A program made the position numbers and the translations under genes. This document shows, piece after piece, positions 1 to 7,024 of a DNA stretch of 12,592 nt; the stretch's first letter is position 1; the number at the start of each line of letters is the position of its first letter. Source of the stretch: Lentihominibacter excrementipullorum (GTDB taxonomy: Bacteria; Bacillota; Clostridia; Peptostreptococcales; Anaerovoracaceae). The stretch is taken from positions 1 through 12,592 of the forward strand of contig DVOB01000182.1 of NCBI GenBank assembly GCA_018713975.1, given 5' to 3'. The notes beneath the pieces were generated by a model. That model searched no databases, was not told where the DNA came from, and saw only the letters and a program-made list of their open reading frames with translations.

Positions 1-611
1 AGCTTCCTTATTTCCGCAAACGTTATCTCAAAAATGGTCATATACACATAATCGACTTCCGCTAGTTCCATCGCCGTCCGCTGTTTATCGGACACGATCG
101 TATACGGATATATCCCGAACATGAAGGGAAAAAATGAAAAGAGGAACTCCTTCCTGGCCTCCTTTGTCATCTCCGGAACATACTGTTTCAGACACAGTTC
201 CACCTCGTCCAGCGACCTGCCATATGCTCTTTTGAATTCCGTCAGCCTTTCGATGCGGCTGTTTTCTTCCATATCGTAGTGATTCATTGACATCAGCTTC
301 AGCAACGTCTTCCTGCTTTCGAGCGAATGAGCCAGCGCTTCTGCAAATTCCAGCGGCTCCATGGTCTTTCGATCCCTGCGCAGCCTTTGCAGCTGTTCTA
401 TCCACAGCTCATATTCCCTCTGGAGAAGCGCCAGGAAGATCTCCTCCTTCGTACTGAAATAATTGTAGATGGATGTTCTCGTGAAGGACGTGATGCTGCC
501 GATCTCCTTGATGGTGATGTCCTTGAAATTCATCGTCTCATAGAGCTTCTCGCAGGCGGAAATTATCTCTTTCCTCCTTGCCTTCGTCAGTTTTTCCGAA
601 CCCTTTGGCAT
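1..611 (-). CDS. TetR/AcrR-family transcriptional regulator, C-terminus cut by window edge
   Basis: The minus strand is open from an ATG at 611 to the left edge, giving about 203 residues with no stop, so the C-terminus is missing. The N-terminus (starts MPKGSEKLTKARRKEI) is a TetR-type DNA-binding domain: helix 1 at about residues 10-27, then a helix-turn-helix around 33-55 containing TIKEIG, TRTSIYNYF and STKEEIF, the usual recognition-helix signature. The remainder is helical with no obvious membrane segment, as expected for the ligand-binding and dimerisation domain. A strong ribosome binding site, AAGGAGG, sits 7 bases before the ATG, so the start is secure. The gene lies 12 bases downstream of a collapsed flavin-reductase gene and probably shares its transcript. 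A palindrome at 868-882 upstream of both is a candidate autoregulatory operator. The ligand cannot be told from sequence. Family assignment is confident, specific role unknown. Confidence 0.88.
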   Translation of the reverse strand, partial: MPKGSEKLTKARRKEIISACEKLYETMNFKDITIKEIGSITSFTRTSIYNYFSTKEEIFLALLQREYELWIEQLQRLRRDRKTMEPLEFAEALAHSLESRKTLLKLMSMNHYDMEENSRIERLTEFKRAYGRSLDEVELCLKQYVPEMTKEARKEFLFSFFPFMFGIYPYTIVSDKQRTAMELAEVDYVYMTIFEITFAEIRK

Positions 612-623
612 GAAAGCACCTCC

Positions 624-845
624 TTATCTGCTCTTAAATGACAGGCACTTGCCCGACAACTTCCCATTCTCATTGATAAACTCATTGATGAAATGGGAAG
701 AAGCGAGGCTCACCAGTATGCGATCGTGACCGATGATGCCGACATGAGCCACCAGCGTCCAGGTCGGCCTGTCTTCCTTCATCGCCCCTATTACCGTGAC
801 AGGAGTAGGGTACAGCGCCAATTTTGCTCCTATATTCCTTTTCAT
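624..845 (-). pseudogene. Flavoredoxin-type flavin reductase remnant, internally deleted (73 codons)
   Basis: The 73-residue frame begins MKRNIGAKLALYPTPVTVIG and runs through TLVAHVGIIGHDRILVSL. This is the N-terminal FMN-binding region of flavin reductase-like (flavoredoxin) proteins, which are normally about 180-200 residues long. The match to the family stops near residue 64 (NENGKLS), and the frame ends nine residues later with GKCLSFKSR. From memory of the family, that tail resembles the usual C-terminal end (a GKCLSF-like motif), so the gene looks like an in-frame deletion of the middle 110-130 residues, not a random frameshift. The start has an AGAGG ribosome binding site 9 bases upstream. 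The stop codon TAA directly abuts the GGAGG of the downstream TetR gene. It is very unlikely to fold as a full flavin reductase. It could still be translated and couple translation to the regulator. An intact small protein is the alternative reading. Confidence 0.7.
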
Positions 846-867
846 AATTAAATACCTCTTTTCTGTT

Positions 868-882
868 TTGACATCATGTCAA
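868..882. promoter_or_regulatory. Palindromic candidate operator for the adjacent TetR regulator
   Basis: TTGACATCATGTCAA is a perfect inverted repeat with 6-base arms and a 3-base centre, 23 bases upstream of the start of the flavin-reductase remnant that precedes the TetR gene. TetR-family proteins typically bind such short palindromes at their own promoters. A weak minus-strand -10 (TATGTT, plus-strand bases 881-886) would put the transcription start inside the palindrome. Only the palindrome itself is certain. Its assignment to this regulator is inference from position. Confidence 0.5.
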
Positions 883-1019
883 CATATCCTTCCATACTTG
901 TTTTCTATCGGGATCCATAACCGGAATACATGGCAGCAAAGGCTATACAAGCAGGACTTCGAAGCGACTGCCAACAGACGGCTGCAGTCGTTCTGTACTT
1001 CATCAGACGATAAATCAGA

Positions 1020-1046
1020 CAAAAAAAGAGCTGCCATAATGGCAGC
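1020..1046 (-). terminator. Rho-independent terminator downstream of rlmD
   Basis: Read on the minus strand, GCTGCCA-TTA-TGGCAGC forms a 7-base-pair stem with a 3-base loop, followed after two bases by a run of seven T. This is a standard intrinsic terminator. It lies about 160 bases past the rlmD stop codon and would end the ruvC-to-rlmD transcript before the TetR operon. Confidence 0.85.
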
Positions 1047-1120
1047 AAAACACATTTTGACAGATAGGTCCACATGCAGGAAAACATACGACGGGAGAGA
1101 TACTGTGGAAATGCGGCAAG

Positions 1121-1177
1121 GCTGCGTGTCAAGCGCGCCGGATAATGAACCGGATCAAAAGATCCGGCAATCGCAGC
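1121..1177 (-). other. Structured 3'-UTR segment with mutually exclusive stems
   Basis: GCTGCG at 1121-1126 is complementary to CGCAGC at 1172-1177 and could close the element. Inside, GATCCGGC at 1161-1168 can pair with CCGGATC at 1150-1156 (7 pairs, AAAA loop on the plus strand) or with GCCGGAT at 1137-1143 (7 pairs, longer loop). The two options exclude each other. Neither hairpin has a T run on either strand, so this is not a second terminator. On the minus strand it would lie in the 3' untranslated part of the rlmD transcript. It matches no riboswitch or small RNA family I know. The complementarity is seen directly; any function is unproven. Confidence 0.35.
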
Positions 1178-1203
1178 ACGCCCACACCACATTCTGCAAG
1201 GTA

Positions 1204-2403
1204 TCAAAAGATGCCAGAAGGTGCCGGCTTCTTCCGCGAAAGCAGACTGACCGCCTCACAATGCTTCGTGCCCGGGAAATTATCAAAAGGCTTTACCGAC
1301 TCCACCCTGTATCCATAATGCTGCATGTAATACAGATTGTTGACCAAGGACTTTGGATTGCATGAAATGTAAACGATCTGATCCACCCCGTAGCTTATGA
1401 TCTTATCCAGCGCTTCAGGAGACATCCCGACCCTGGGCGGATCAACGACTATGACGTCAGGCTTCTCTCCGACAGTTTTCAAGGCCTGAAAAACATCTCC
1501 CGCTATGAATCGACAATTGTCAAGCCCATTGAGAGCGGCGTTGGCTCTGGCAGCTTCCACCGCTTCCTCCACCAGTTCTATACCCACTGCCTTTTTCGCC
1601 TTTCTGGCCAGCGTCTGAGTGATGGTCCCCGTACCGCAGTAGAGATCGAAGACCGTCTTGTCAGCGAAATCATCCAACAAGCTCAATCCATAGGAATACA
1701 GTTTTTCCACGGCTTCCACGTTAGTCTGGAAGAAGGAAAAAGCACTGACCTTGAACTTGAGCCCTAAAATCTCTTCCATGTAATAGTCTCTGCCGTAGAG
1801 TATCCTCAATTCATCACAATAAACCGCGTCCGCCAGTCTGTCATTGATGGTACGCAGCACACCCACCACGCGGTTTTCCAGCGGAAGTCCCAGTATCATG
1901 CTGACAAAAGCATCCTGATCGAAGCCTTCCTCCGAGCTGGTCACCACATTGACCAGGAGTTCTCCTGTCCTTACGCCCCGCCTGATTATCAAATGCCGCA
2001 TGAGTCCCTTATGGGTCCTCTTATGATAGTGAGAATAACCGCGTTCTGTGACAAAATCCAGCACGGCCCGCAGGATAACGTTGAAGTCTTCGTGGACCAG
2101 CTGACACTGGTCTACCGTAACGATAGACATGAAATGCTTTTTCCTGTGCATCCCCAGCGTCATTGGGCCGTCCTTCTCCATATCGCCAAAGGTGTATTCC
2201 ATCTTGTTTCTGTATCTGTATCTGTCAGGAGCCGGCTCGATATCCAGAAGCGCGCCGCAGTCGATATCCTTTCTTTCCAGCAGCCCCCTTACCTCGCCGG
2301 CTTTGTTGGCAAGCTGTTCTTCATATGGCACGCCCTGATAAGCGCATCCGCCGCACAGGCCGCTGTCTCTGCAAATTTCCATATCGCGAATCTCCACATT
2401 CAT
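1204..2403 (-). CDS. rlmD: 23S rRNA (uracil-C5)-methyltransferase, RlmD/RlmCD (RumA) family
   Basis: This SAM-dependent enzyme of the RumA/TrmA family methylates C5 of a uracil in 23S rRNA (U1939-type, in some Bacillota also U747). It is 399 residues long. An iron-sulfur binding set is visible: C11, C17 and C20 in CRDSGLCGGC, and C100 in VDQCQL. The methyltransferase core follows: FQTN at 225-228, the SAM loop DLYCGTGT at 253-260, DPPRVG at 321-326, the catalytic cysteine in YISCNP (C348), and HCEAV near the C-terminus, whose glutamate is the expected general base. The N-terminal TRAM RNA-binding domain present in many relatives is absent. The ATG follows the tgt stop by 7 bases with only a weak AGGT upstream, which suggests translational coupling to tgt. 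It is the last gene of the minus-strand cluster. The family is firm; the exact target uracil is not decided by sequence. Confidence 0.93.
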   Translation of the reverse strand: MNVEIRDMEICRDSGLCGGCAYQGVPYEEQLANKAGEVRGLLERKDIDCGALLDIEPAPDRYRYRNKMEYTFGDMEKDGPMTLGMHRKKHFMSIVTVDQCQLVHEDFNVILRAVLDFVTERGYSHYHKRTHKGLMRHLIIRRGVRTGELLVNVVTSSEEGFDQDAFVSMILGLPLENRVVGVLRTINDRLADAVYCDELRILYGRDYYMEEILGLKFKVSAFSFFQTNVEAVEKLYSYGLSLLDDFADKTVFDLYCGTGTITQTLARKAKKAVGIELVEEAVEAARANAALNGLDNCRFIAGDVFQALKTVGEKPDVIVVDPPRVGMSPEALDKIISYGVDQIVYISCNPKSLVNNLYYMQHYGYRVESVKPFDNFPGTKHCEAVSLLSRKKPAPSGIF

Positions 2404-2410
2404 AATTTAC

Positions 2411-3529
2411 CTAAAATCTTCCATAGTTATCATAAAACTCTTTTTTATACTCCAAAAATCGGTCTTCTTCGATAGCCTGTCTGATGTGCTTCATCGTATC
2501 GATGAGAAAATGAAGGTTATGGTTAGTCATCAGCATGGAGGATAATATCTCGTCGGCCTTGAAAAGGTGTCTCAGATATGCTCTGGAATAGTTTCTGCAG
2601 GTATAACAGTCACAATTGGGATCCAGCGGTGTAAAATCCTTCTCGTACCTGGCGTTCTTGATATTGATCCGCCCCTGTGAAGTCATTGCCATGCCGTGGC
2701 GCGCTATCCTCGTAGGCAGCACGCAATCGAACATATCTATACCTCTCTCTACCCCTTCAAAGAGGCAGTCGGGACTCCCTACTCCCATCAGATATCGTGG
2801 CTTGTCAGCAGGCAAAAGCTCCACGCAGTCATCCATTATCTCATACATCAGTTCCTTAGGCTCTCCTACGCTGAGTCCGCCGATGGCATATCCCGGAAGA
2901 TCCATCTCCACGATCTGCTGAGCGCTTTCCTTCCGCAAGTCCTTATACATGCCTCCCTGCATGATCCCAAAAAGAGACTGGCACTCCGTATCCTTGTGGT
3001 ACTCCTTGCAGCGCCTTAGCCATCTTGTGGTCCGTTCCAGCGAATCCTTCACATAGGATCTGTCGGCAGGGTACGGCGTGCATTCATCGAAAGCCATGAT
3101 GATATCCGCTCCCAGAGCATTCTGTATCTCAATGGATCTTTCCGGCGAAAGCATATGCTTTGACCCGTCGATATGTGATCGGAATTCCACGCCCTCTTCT
3201 CTTATCTTTCTCATGGCTCCGAGGCTGAACACCTGGAAGCCTCCACTGTCGGTGAGGATAGGCCTGTCCCAGTTCATGAATCTATGCAGCCCTCCTGCGG
3301 CCTTCACCACCTCGTGACCCGGCCTCAGGTACAAATGATAGGTATTGGAAAGGATTATCTCCGCACCCATTTCCCGCACTTCTTCCGGCCGCATAGCCTT
3401 TACTGTCGCTGCCGTTCCCACCGGCATGAAAACAGGCGTTTCTATGACCCCGTGAGGTGTGATGACTCTTCCCCGCCTGGCTCTGGTCCTGCTGTCCGTC
3501 TTCATCAATTGGTATGTAACTGCTGTCAT
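2411..3529 (-). CDS. tgt: tRNA-guanine transglycosylase (queuine/preQ1 tRNA-ribosyltransferase)
   Basis: Tgt exchanges the guanine at wobble position 34 of tRNAs with GUN anticodons (Asp, Asn, His, Tyr) for the queuosine precursor preQ1. The 372-residue protein has the expected length and hallmarks: general-acid aspartate D94 in TDSGGFQVFSLG, the GGLSVGEPK segment at about 217-225, the nucleophile D268 in MFDCVLPTRIARHG, and a zinc site of C306, C308, C311 and H337 (CDCYTC ... NHN). The start is supported by AAGGAG 5 bases before the ATG. QueA, which acts on the product of Tgt, is encoded upstream, separated here by the glycosylase gene. The 132-base gap before tgt may carry its own promoter (see 3647-3676). 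Conserved, complete and confidently named. Confidence 0.97.
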   Translation of the reverse strand: MTAVTYQLMKTDSRTRARRGRVITPHGVIETPVFMPVGTAATVKAMRPEEVREMGAEIILSNTYHLYLRPGHEVVKAAGGLHRFMNWDRPILTDSGGFQVFSLGAMRKIREEGVEFRSHIDGSKHMLSPERSIEIQNALGADIIMAFDECTPYPADRSYVKDSLERTTRWLRRCKEYHKDTECQSLFGIMQGGMYKDLRKESAQQIVEMDLPGYAIGGLSVGEPKELMYEIMDDCVELLPADKPRYLMGVGSPDCLFEGVERGIDMFDCVLPTRIARHGMAMTSQGRINIKNARYEKDFTPLDPNCDCYTCRNYSRAYLRHLFKADEILSSMLMTNHNLHFLIDTMKHIRQAIEEDRFLEYKKEFYDNYGRF

Positions 3530-3554
3530 AAGTTCTCCTTAATCATCTGTCGCG

Positions 3555-3570
3555 ACACCGGGCATCCCGG
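3555..3570 (-). other. Short hairpin in the tgt leader
   Basis: The 132-base gap between the glycosylase gene and tgt includes ACCGGG-ATG-CCCGGT on the minus strand, a 6-pair stem with a 3-base loop. It is followed directly by the palindrome GTCGCGAC and then by the tgt ribosome binding site. There is no T run, so it is not an intrinsic terminator. The layout does not match the preQ1 riboswitch classes as I know them. Function unknown. Confidence 0.3.
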
Positions 3571-3646
3571 TCCGTCCGCCGCTGTAAACCGCCCGGACTT
3601 TCTGTTCTCCTGCCGCTTCGCGACTGCCATATCGTCAAACTATATC

Positions 3647-3676
3647 ATGATACCATAAAGACTACAAATACTTCAA
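3647..3676 (-). promoter_or_regulatory. Possible internal promoter for tgt-rlmD
   Basis: On the minus strand, TTGAAG (plus bases 3671-3676) and TATCAT (3647-3652) are spaced by 18 bases, with TG one base before the -10 (TGGTATCAT, an extended -10). The -35 lies within the last codons of the glycosylase gene. Position and resemblance are reasonable, but this is a pattern match only. Confidence 0.35.
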
Positions 3677-4159
3677 GATTTTCCCGTACTCTTTCACCAG
3701 CCTGTCCATGGAGCAGGCGCAATTAGCCGGACTTGTAGACGGCAGACCGATGGCGGGAACACCACAGAGAGGCAGACACAGCTTTTCATACAGTTTTGTC
3801 GCCTTGCCTCCGGTGGTGAATACGGCAGCTATATCGGCCGCCTCCAGTATCACCGACATGTCGTTAGGCTCCGGTTCCCTGATACTGCCGTCATCGGCTC
3901 CAACGATCTCACAGCTGGCCAGCACATCCCACAGAGCTATCCTGTGACGGATCAGGAACGATCTTCGCTCGTCCACCGTTTCCGGCGCCTCCTCCCCGAA
4001 CAGAGCCGCCAGCACCGGCCAGAATCTGTTTCTGGGGTGCCCGTAATAGAATCCCTGCTCCCTGGATTTAGGCGATGGGATGCTGCCCAGTATCAACACC
4101 TTTGAATCGCTATCATAAAATGGCCCGAATTCATGGGTCACCTTGGTACTTTCTCTCAC
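3662..4159 (-). CDS. Hypoxanthine-DNA glycosylase (uracil-DNA glycosylase superfamily, family 6-like)
   Basis: The 165-residue protein belongs to the UDG superfamily and resembles DNA-deoxyinosine (hypoxanthine) glycosylases, which excise deaminated adenine and start base excision repair. The motif-1 region is LILGSIPSPKSREQG at about 22-36, followed by YYGHPRNRFWPVL with N44, the position of the conserved active-site asparagine in family 6. The second active-site motif, LPSTSPAN, is at about 139-146, with the preceding TTGGKA strand-loop typical of the fold. There is no iron-sulfur cysteine pattern, which argues against family 4 or 5 UDG. The start is a GTG at 4159, preceded at 6 bases by AGGAG; no better ATG exists nearby. 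It sits between queA (55 bases upstream) and tgt, genes that are more often adjacent. Superfamily is firm. Substrate preference (hypoxanthine versus uracil or G:T and G:U mismatches) is inference from the motifs. Confidence 0.85.
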   Translation of the reverse strand: MRESTKVTHEFGPFYDSDSKVLILGSIPSPKSREQGFYYGHPRNRFWPVLAALFGEEAPETVDERRSFLIRHRIALWDVLASCEIVGADDGSIREPEPNDMSVILEAADIAAVFTTGGKATKLYEKLCLPLCGVPAIGLPSTSPANCACSMDRLVKEYGKILKYL

Positions 4160-4214
4160 GTCCTTCTCCTTCGTTCCTCGCAGTCACAGCCTGCATCCGG
4201 CATCCCGCGCAACG

Positions 4215-5324
4215 CTATAATATCAGCATGGCGTCGCCATAACTGAAAAACCTGTATCGTTCTCGCACCGCTTCTTCATATATCTCCAATATCTTCTCCC
4301 GATCGTAGAGAGCTGATATGAGCATCAGCAGTGTCGACTTAGGCAAGTGGAAATTGGTTATCAGACTGTCTACTATTTTGAATTCATAGCCGGGATAGAT
4401 GAATATTCCCGTACTTCCCTCGCCGCTCCTCACCTGCCAGCAACCATCTCCGGCCACGGCGCCATCCGGCATTTGACCCTTCACCGCGTCCACACTTCCC
4501 GCCTGTACGCCCTCAGCAAAGTACGCGGCACTCTCTACAGTCCTGGTAGATGTGGTCCCCACGGAAATGATCCTCCGGCCTTCTCTCTTGGCCTTGTTGA
4601 TAGCTCTTGCGCTTTCATCGCTTATGGAGTATTCCTCGAAATGCATGGTGTGCTCCTCCACGTTCTCGCACTTCACCGGTCTGAACGTTCCTATGCCCAC
4701 ATGCAATGTCACATATATCAATTCTACGCCTTTTTTCTCAGCCTCTTCCAATAATTCCTCAGTAAAATGGAGTCCCGCCGTCGGAGCCGCCACAGAGCCT
4801 TCGTCTTTACAGTACACCGTCTGATATCGCTCTTTGTCATCGATATCGCTGGCCCGCTCTATGTACGGCGGCAACGGCATACTTCCCAGCTCTTCCAGCC
4901 TTTCCATGAACACTCCGTCATATTGGAATTCTGCCAGCCTGGTTCCTCCGGGGCCAAAATCCTTTATCTCCGCCCTCAGCAGCGGCGACCGGCTGAACAT
5001 GACACTGTCACCTGGCTTCAGCCGTTTTCCAGGCTTTACCATGGTCTCCCAGATATCTCCATTGACGCGCCTGGTCAGCAGGAATTCTACCTTGGCTCCC
5101 GTTTTTTCCTTCTCACCGTAGAGCCTGGCCGGAAGCACCTTGGAATCATTGAGCACCAGACAGTCTCCTTCTTTGAGGTAATCCAGTATATCGAAAAAAT
5201 GGCGATGCTCCACTGCCCCCGTGTCCCTGTGGACCACCAGAAGCCTGGAGCAGTCTCGTTTGTCCGCCGGTTTCTGAGCTATCAGCTCTTCCGGAAGGTG
5301 ATAATCGAAATCACTTATCTTCAT
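4215..5324 (-). CDS. queA: S-adenosylmethionine:tRNA ribosyltransferase-isomerase
   Basis: QueA transfers and isomerises the ribosyl part of SAM onto preQ1-modified tRNA to make epoxyqueuosine, the step after Tgt. The 369-residue protein shows the family landmarks in order: the N-terminal DFDYHLPEELIAQKPA, CLVLNDSKVLPARLYG at about 53-68, PLPPYI, the AAPTAGLHFTEELL block, the VTLHVGIGTFRPV block, SVGTTSTRTVESA, GSTGIFIYPGYEFK, and LITNFHLPKSTLLML near the C-terminus. Typical members have about 340-356 residues, so this one is slightly long but unbroken. The ATG at 5324 opens the conserved N-terminus (MKISDFDYHLPEE). A GAGAGG lies 12 bases upstream, a somewhat long spacing. It follows ruvB by about 32 bases, and ruvAB-queA-tgt is a common order in Bacillota. 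Confidence 0.97.
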   Translation of the reverse strand: MKISDFDYHLPEELIAQKPADKRDCSRLLVVHRDTGAVEHRHFFDILDYLKEGDCLVLNDSKVLPARLYGEKEKTGAKVEFLLTRRVNGDIWETMVKPGKRLKPGDSVMFSRSPLLRAEIKDFGPGGTRLAEFQYDGVFMERLEELGSMPLPPYIERASDIDDKERYQTVYCKDEGSVAAPTAGLHFTEELLEEAEKKGVELIYVTLHVGIGTFRPVKCENVEEHTMHFEEYSISDESARAINKAKREGRRIISVGTTSTRTVESAAYFAEGVQAGSVDAVKGQMPDGAVAGDGCWQVRSGEGSTGIFIYPGYEFKIVDSLITNFHLPKSTLLMLISALYDREKILEIYEEAVRERYRFFSYGDAMLIL

Positions 5325-5356
5325 ATCGCTTTATATCCTCTCTGAATCCTGTTGTC

Positions 5357-6406
5357 TCACTGGCTTATGGTGACCGTCAGCTGTTCTCCGCCGTCATCAT
5401 CCGGTACTTCCCGCTCTATGCCCAGATGTCTGTACGCCGCTTCCGATACCATCCTGCCCTTTTGCGTCCTGTAAAGAAAGCCTGTCTGTATCAAATACGG
5501 CTCATACACATCCTCTATGGTGACACGCTCTTCTCCAATGGAAGCCGCTATAGTATCGATTCCTACAGGTCCGCCATTGAACCGTTCTATTATGGTCTTC
5601 AGGATCTCCCGATCCAGCCCCTCCAGTCCCATCTCATCCACTCCCAGGGCTTCCAGAGCTCTCCTGGTTATCTCCATATCGATGGTACCGCTCCCTTTGA
5701 CCTGTGAAAAATCCCGCACTCTCCTGAGCATCCTGTTCGCTACTCTCGGCGTCCCTCTGGACCTCTTGGCCATCTCATCCAGAGACGCCTCATCCGCCGT
5801 TACTCCAAGTATTTCCGCCGATCTTCTGATTATCTGCTTCAGCTCGTCCGGCTGATATATCTCGAATTTACAGCTGACGCCAAACCTGTCACGCAGCGGC
5901 GCGGACAGACTTCCCGCCCTGGTGGTGGCGCCTATCAGCGTGAATCTGGCTATATCCAGTCTTATGGATCTCGCCGACGGGCCCTTACCTATGATTATGT
6001 CCAGTGCGAAATCCTCCATAGCCGAGTAGAGTACCTCCTCCACCGATCGGTTGAGCCTGTGTATCTCATCGATGAACAACACATCGTTTTCATTGAGATT
6101 GGTCAGTATGGCCGCCAGGTCTCCCGCTCTCTCTATGGCGGGGCCTGACGTTATCCTTATGTCTACTCCCATCTCGTTGGCGATTATCCCGGCCAGAGTA
6201 GTCTTTCCCAGCCCCGGAGGACCGTAGAACAACACGTGATCCAGCGGCTCCTTCCTCAGCTTGGCCGCCTCGATAAATATCTTCAGGTTGTCTGTCACCT
6301 TCTTCTGCCCTATGTAATCATCCAGCGTCTGAGGCCGCAAGGTCAGCTCCGTCCCACCTTCTCCTTCTCCCAGTTCCGCAGCCGTTATCCTCTCTTCGTA
6401 GTCCAT
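5357..6406 (-). CDS. ruvB: Holliday junction branch-migration helicase RuvB
   Basis: RuvB is the hexameric AAA+ motor that, loaded by RuvA, drives branch migration of Holliday junctions. With the start chosen here it has 349 residues. Visible elements: Walker A GPPGLGKTT at about 62-70, Walker B LFIDEIHRLN with D113-E114, sensor-1 GATTRAG, the LRDRFG arginine-finger region, and the C-terminal winged-helix with GGPVGIDTIAASIGEE and the EPYLIQTGFLYRTQKGR motif. An ATG at 6415 would add three residues, but the AGGAG abuts it with no spacing. The ATG at 6406 has the same AGGAG at 9 bases and is the better start. The SD overlaps the ruvA stop (TAG at 6419-6421), pointing to coupled translation. 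Complete and typical. Confidence 0.96.
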   Translation of the reverse strand: MDYEERITAAELGEGEGGTELTLRPQTLDDYIGQKKVTDNLKIFIEAAKLRKEPLDHVLFYGPPGLGKTTLAGIIANEMGVDIRITSGPAIERAGDLAAILTNLNENDVLFIDEIHRLNRSVEEVLYSAMEDFALDIIIGKGPSARSIRLDIARFTLIGATTRAGSLSAPLRDRFGVSCKFEIYQPDELKQIIRRSAEILGVTADEASLDEMAKRSRGTPRVANRMLRRVRDFSQVKGSGTIDMEITRRALEALGVDEMGLEGLDREILKTIIERFNGGPVGIDTIAASIGEERVTIEDVYEPYLIQTGFLYRTQKGRMVSEAAYRHLGIEREVPDDDGGEQLTVTISQ

Positions 6407-6418
6407 TTCCTTCATCTC

Positions 6419-7024
6419 CTAAAACAAATTCCTGAGGGCCCGCTTTATATATTCCTCAGCCGTCAGATCGCTGTCCTCCACAGAAGACAACGCCGACATG
6501 GCCTCGCCTCTCGTATATCCCAGCGCCATAAGAGCGCTGACCGCTTCGCTCCTTCCATCGGAAACAACGTCGGCGCCGACATCGCTGCCGGCTGCCTCCT
6601 GAAAGGCCTCCTGCGCCGCTACCGCGCCGAATTTATCCTTCAGCTCCAGCACTATCCTCTCCGCCGTTTTCTTTCCTATGCCGTTAGCCTTGGTGATAGT
6701 CTTCACATCTTCAAAAGCGATAGCCTGCTGTATCTGCTCCAGGGTAAAAGACGACAGTATGGAAATGGCAGCCTTCGCTCCCACTCCGTTTACCGTTATC
6801 AATTTTCTGAAAGCATCCAGCTCTCCCTTTCTCATGAACCCGTACAGGCTCACATCATCCTCCTTGACCATCATGGCAGTGTAGACCATCACTTCCCGCC
6901 CTTCTTCGCTGAGATATGCCCGCGAATTGGCCGGGACAAAGATCTCATAGCCTACTCCGTTGACATCTACTATTATGTATCCGTCGCCCTTCTCGGCCAG
7001 CTCGCCCCGTATAAATCCTATCAT
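6419..7024 (-). CDS. ruvA: Holliday junction-binding protein RuvA
   Basis: RuvA forms the tetrameric platform that holds the four-way junction and positions RuvB. The frame is open further upstream to 7078, but all family members start like MIGFIRGEL, which is the ATG at 7024. That ATG has AGGAG 10 bases upstream and overlaps the ruvC stop in the classic ATGA arrangement, so I set the start there (201 residues, normal length). Domain I (OB fold, about 1-62) is followed by domain II with two helix-hairpin-helix motifs: VNGVGAKAA near 78-86 and ANGIGKKTA near 113-121. After a variable linker comes the small domain III (about 155-201), which touches RuvB and includes ALMALGYTRGEA. Nothing appears damaged. 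Confidence 0.96.
   Translation of the reverse strand: MIGFIRGELAEKGDGYIIVDVNGVGYEIFVPANSRAYLSEEGREVMVYTAMMVKEDDVSLYGFMRKGELDAFRKLITVNGVGAKAAISILSSFTLEQIQQAIAFEDVKTITKANGIGKKTAERIVLELKDKFGAVAAQEAFQEAAGSDVGADVVSDGRSEAVSALMALGYTRGEAMSALSSVEDSDLTAEEYIKRALRNLF

Larger units (their letters stand above)
846..1203. other. Intergenic stretch of about 360 bases without a convincing gene
   Basis: Open frames of 60-190 codons cross this stretch on both strands, but none has a recognisable family motif or a good ribosome binding site, and they overlap clear hairpins. What can be supported is the palindrome at 868-882, a factor-independent terminator at 1020-1046 serving the minus-strand cluster, and a structured segment at 1121-1177 just past the rlmD stop. 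The part between 883 and 1019 shows nothing recognisable beyond a possible weak promoter for the leftmost operon. Confidence 0.6.

Noticed and set aside
905..1207. Minus-strand open frame of 100 codons after rlmD, hydrophobic and cysteine-rich
   Set aside because: It overlaps the rlmD stop, includes the terminator, and has no ribosome binding site or known motif. The hydrophobic look fits noncoding sequence read by chance.
796..1365. Plus-strand open frame of 189 codons across the intergenic stretch and the end of rlmD
   Set aside because: It runs through a strong terminator hairpin and into the antisense of rlmD, with no family features.
3530..3661. preQ1 riboswitch before tgt
   Set aside because: Neither the short class I hairpin with its A-rich tail nor a class II-like layout is visible. 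Such switches also usually precede preQ1 synthesis or transport genes, not tgt.
3555..4208. Shared CGGGATGCC-type motif before tgt and after queA as a dispersed repeat
   Set aside because: Only about a dozen bases are shared, the flanks differ, and no further copies stand out.
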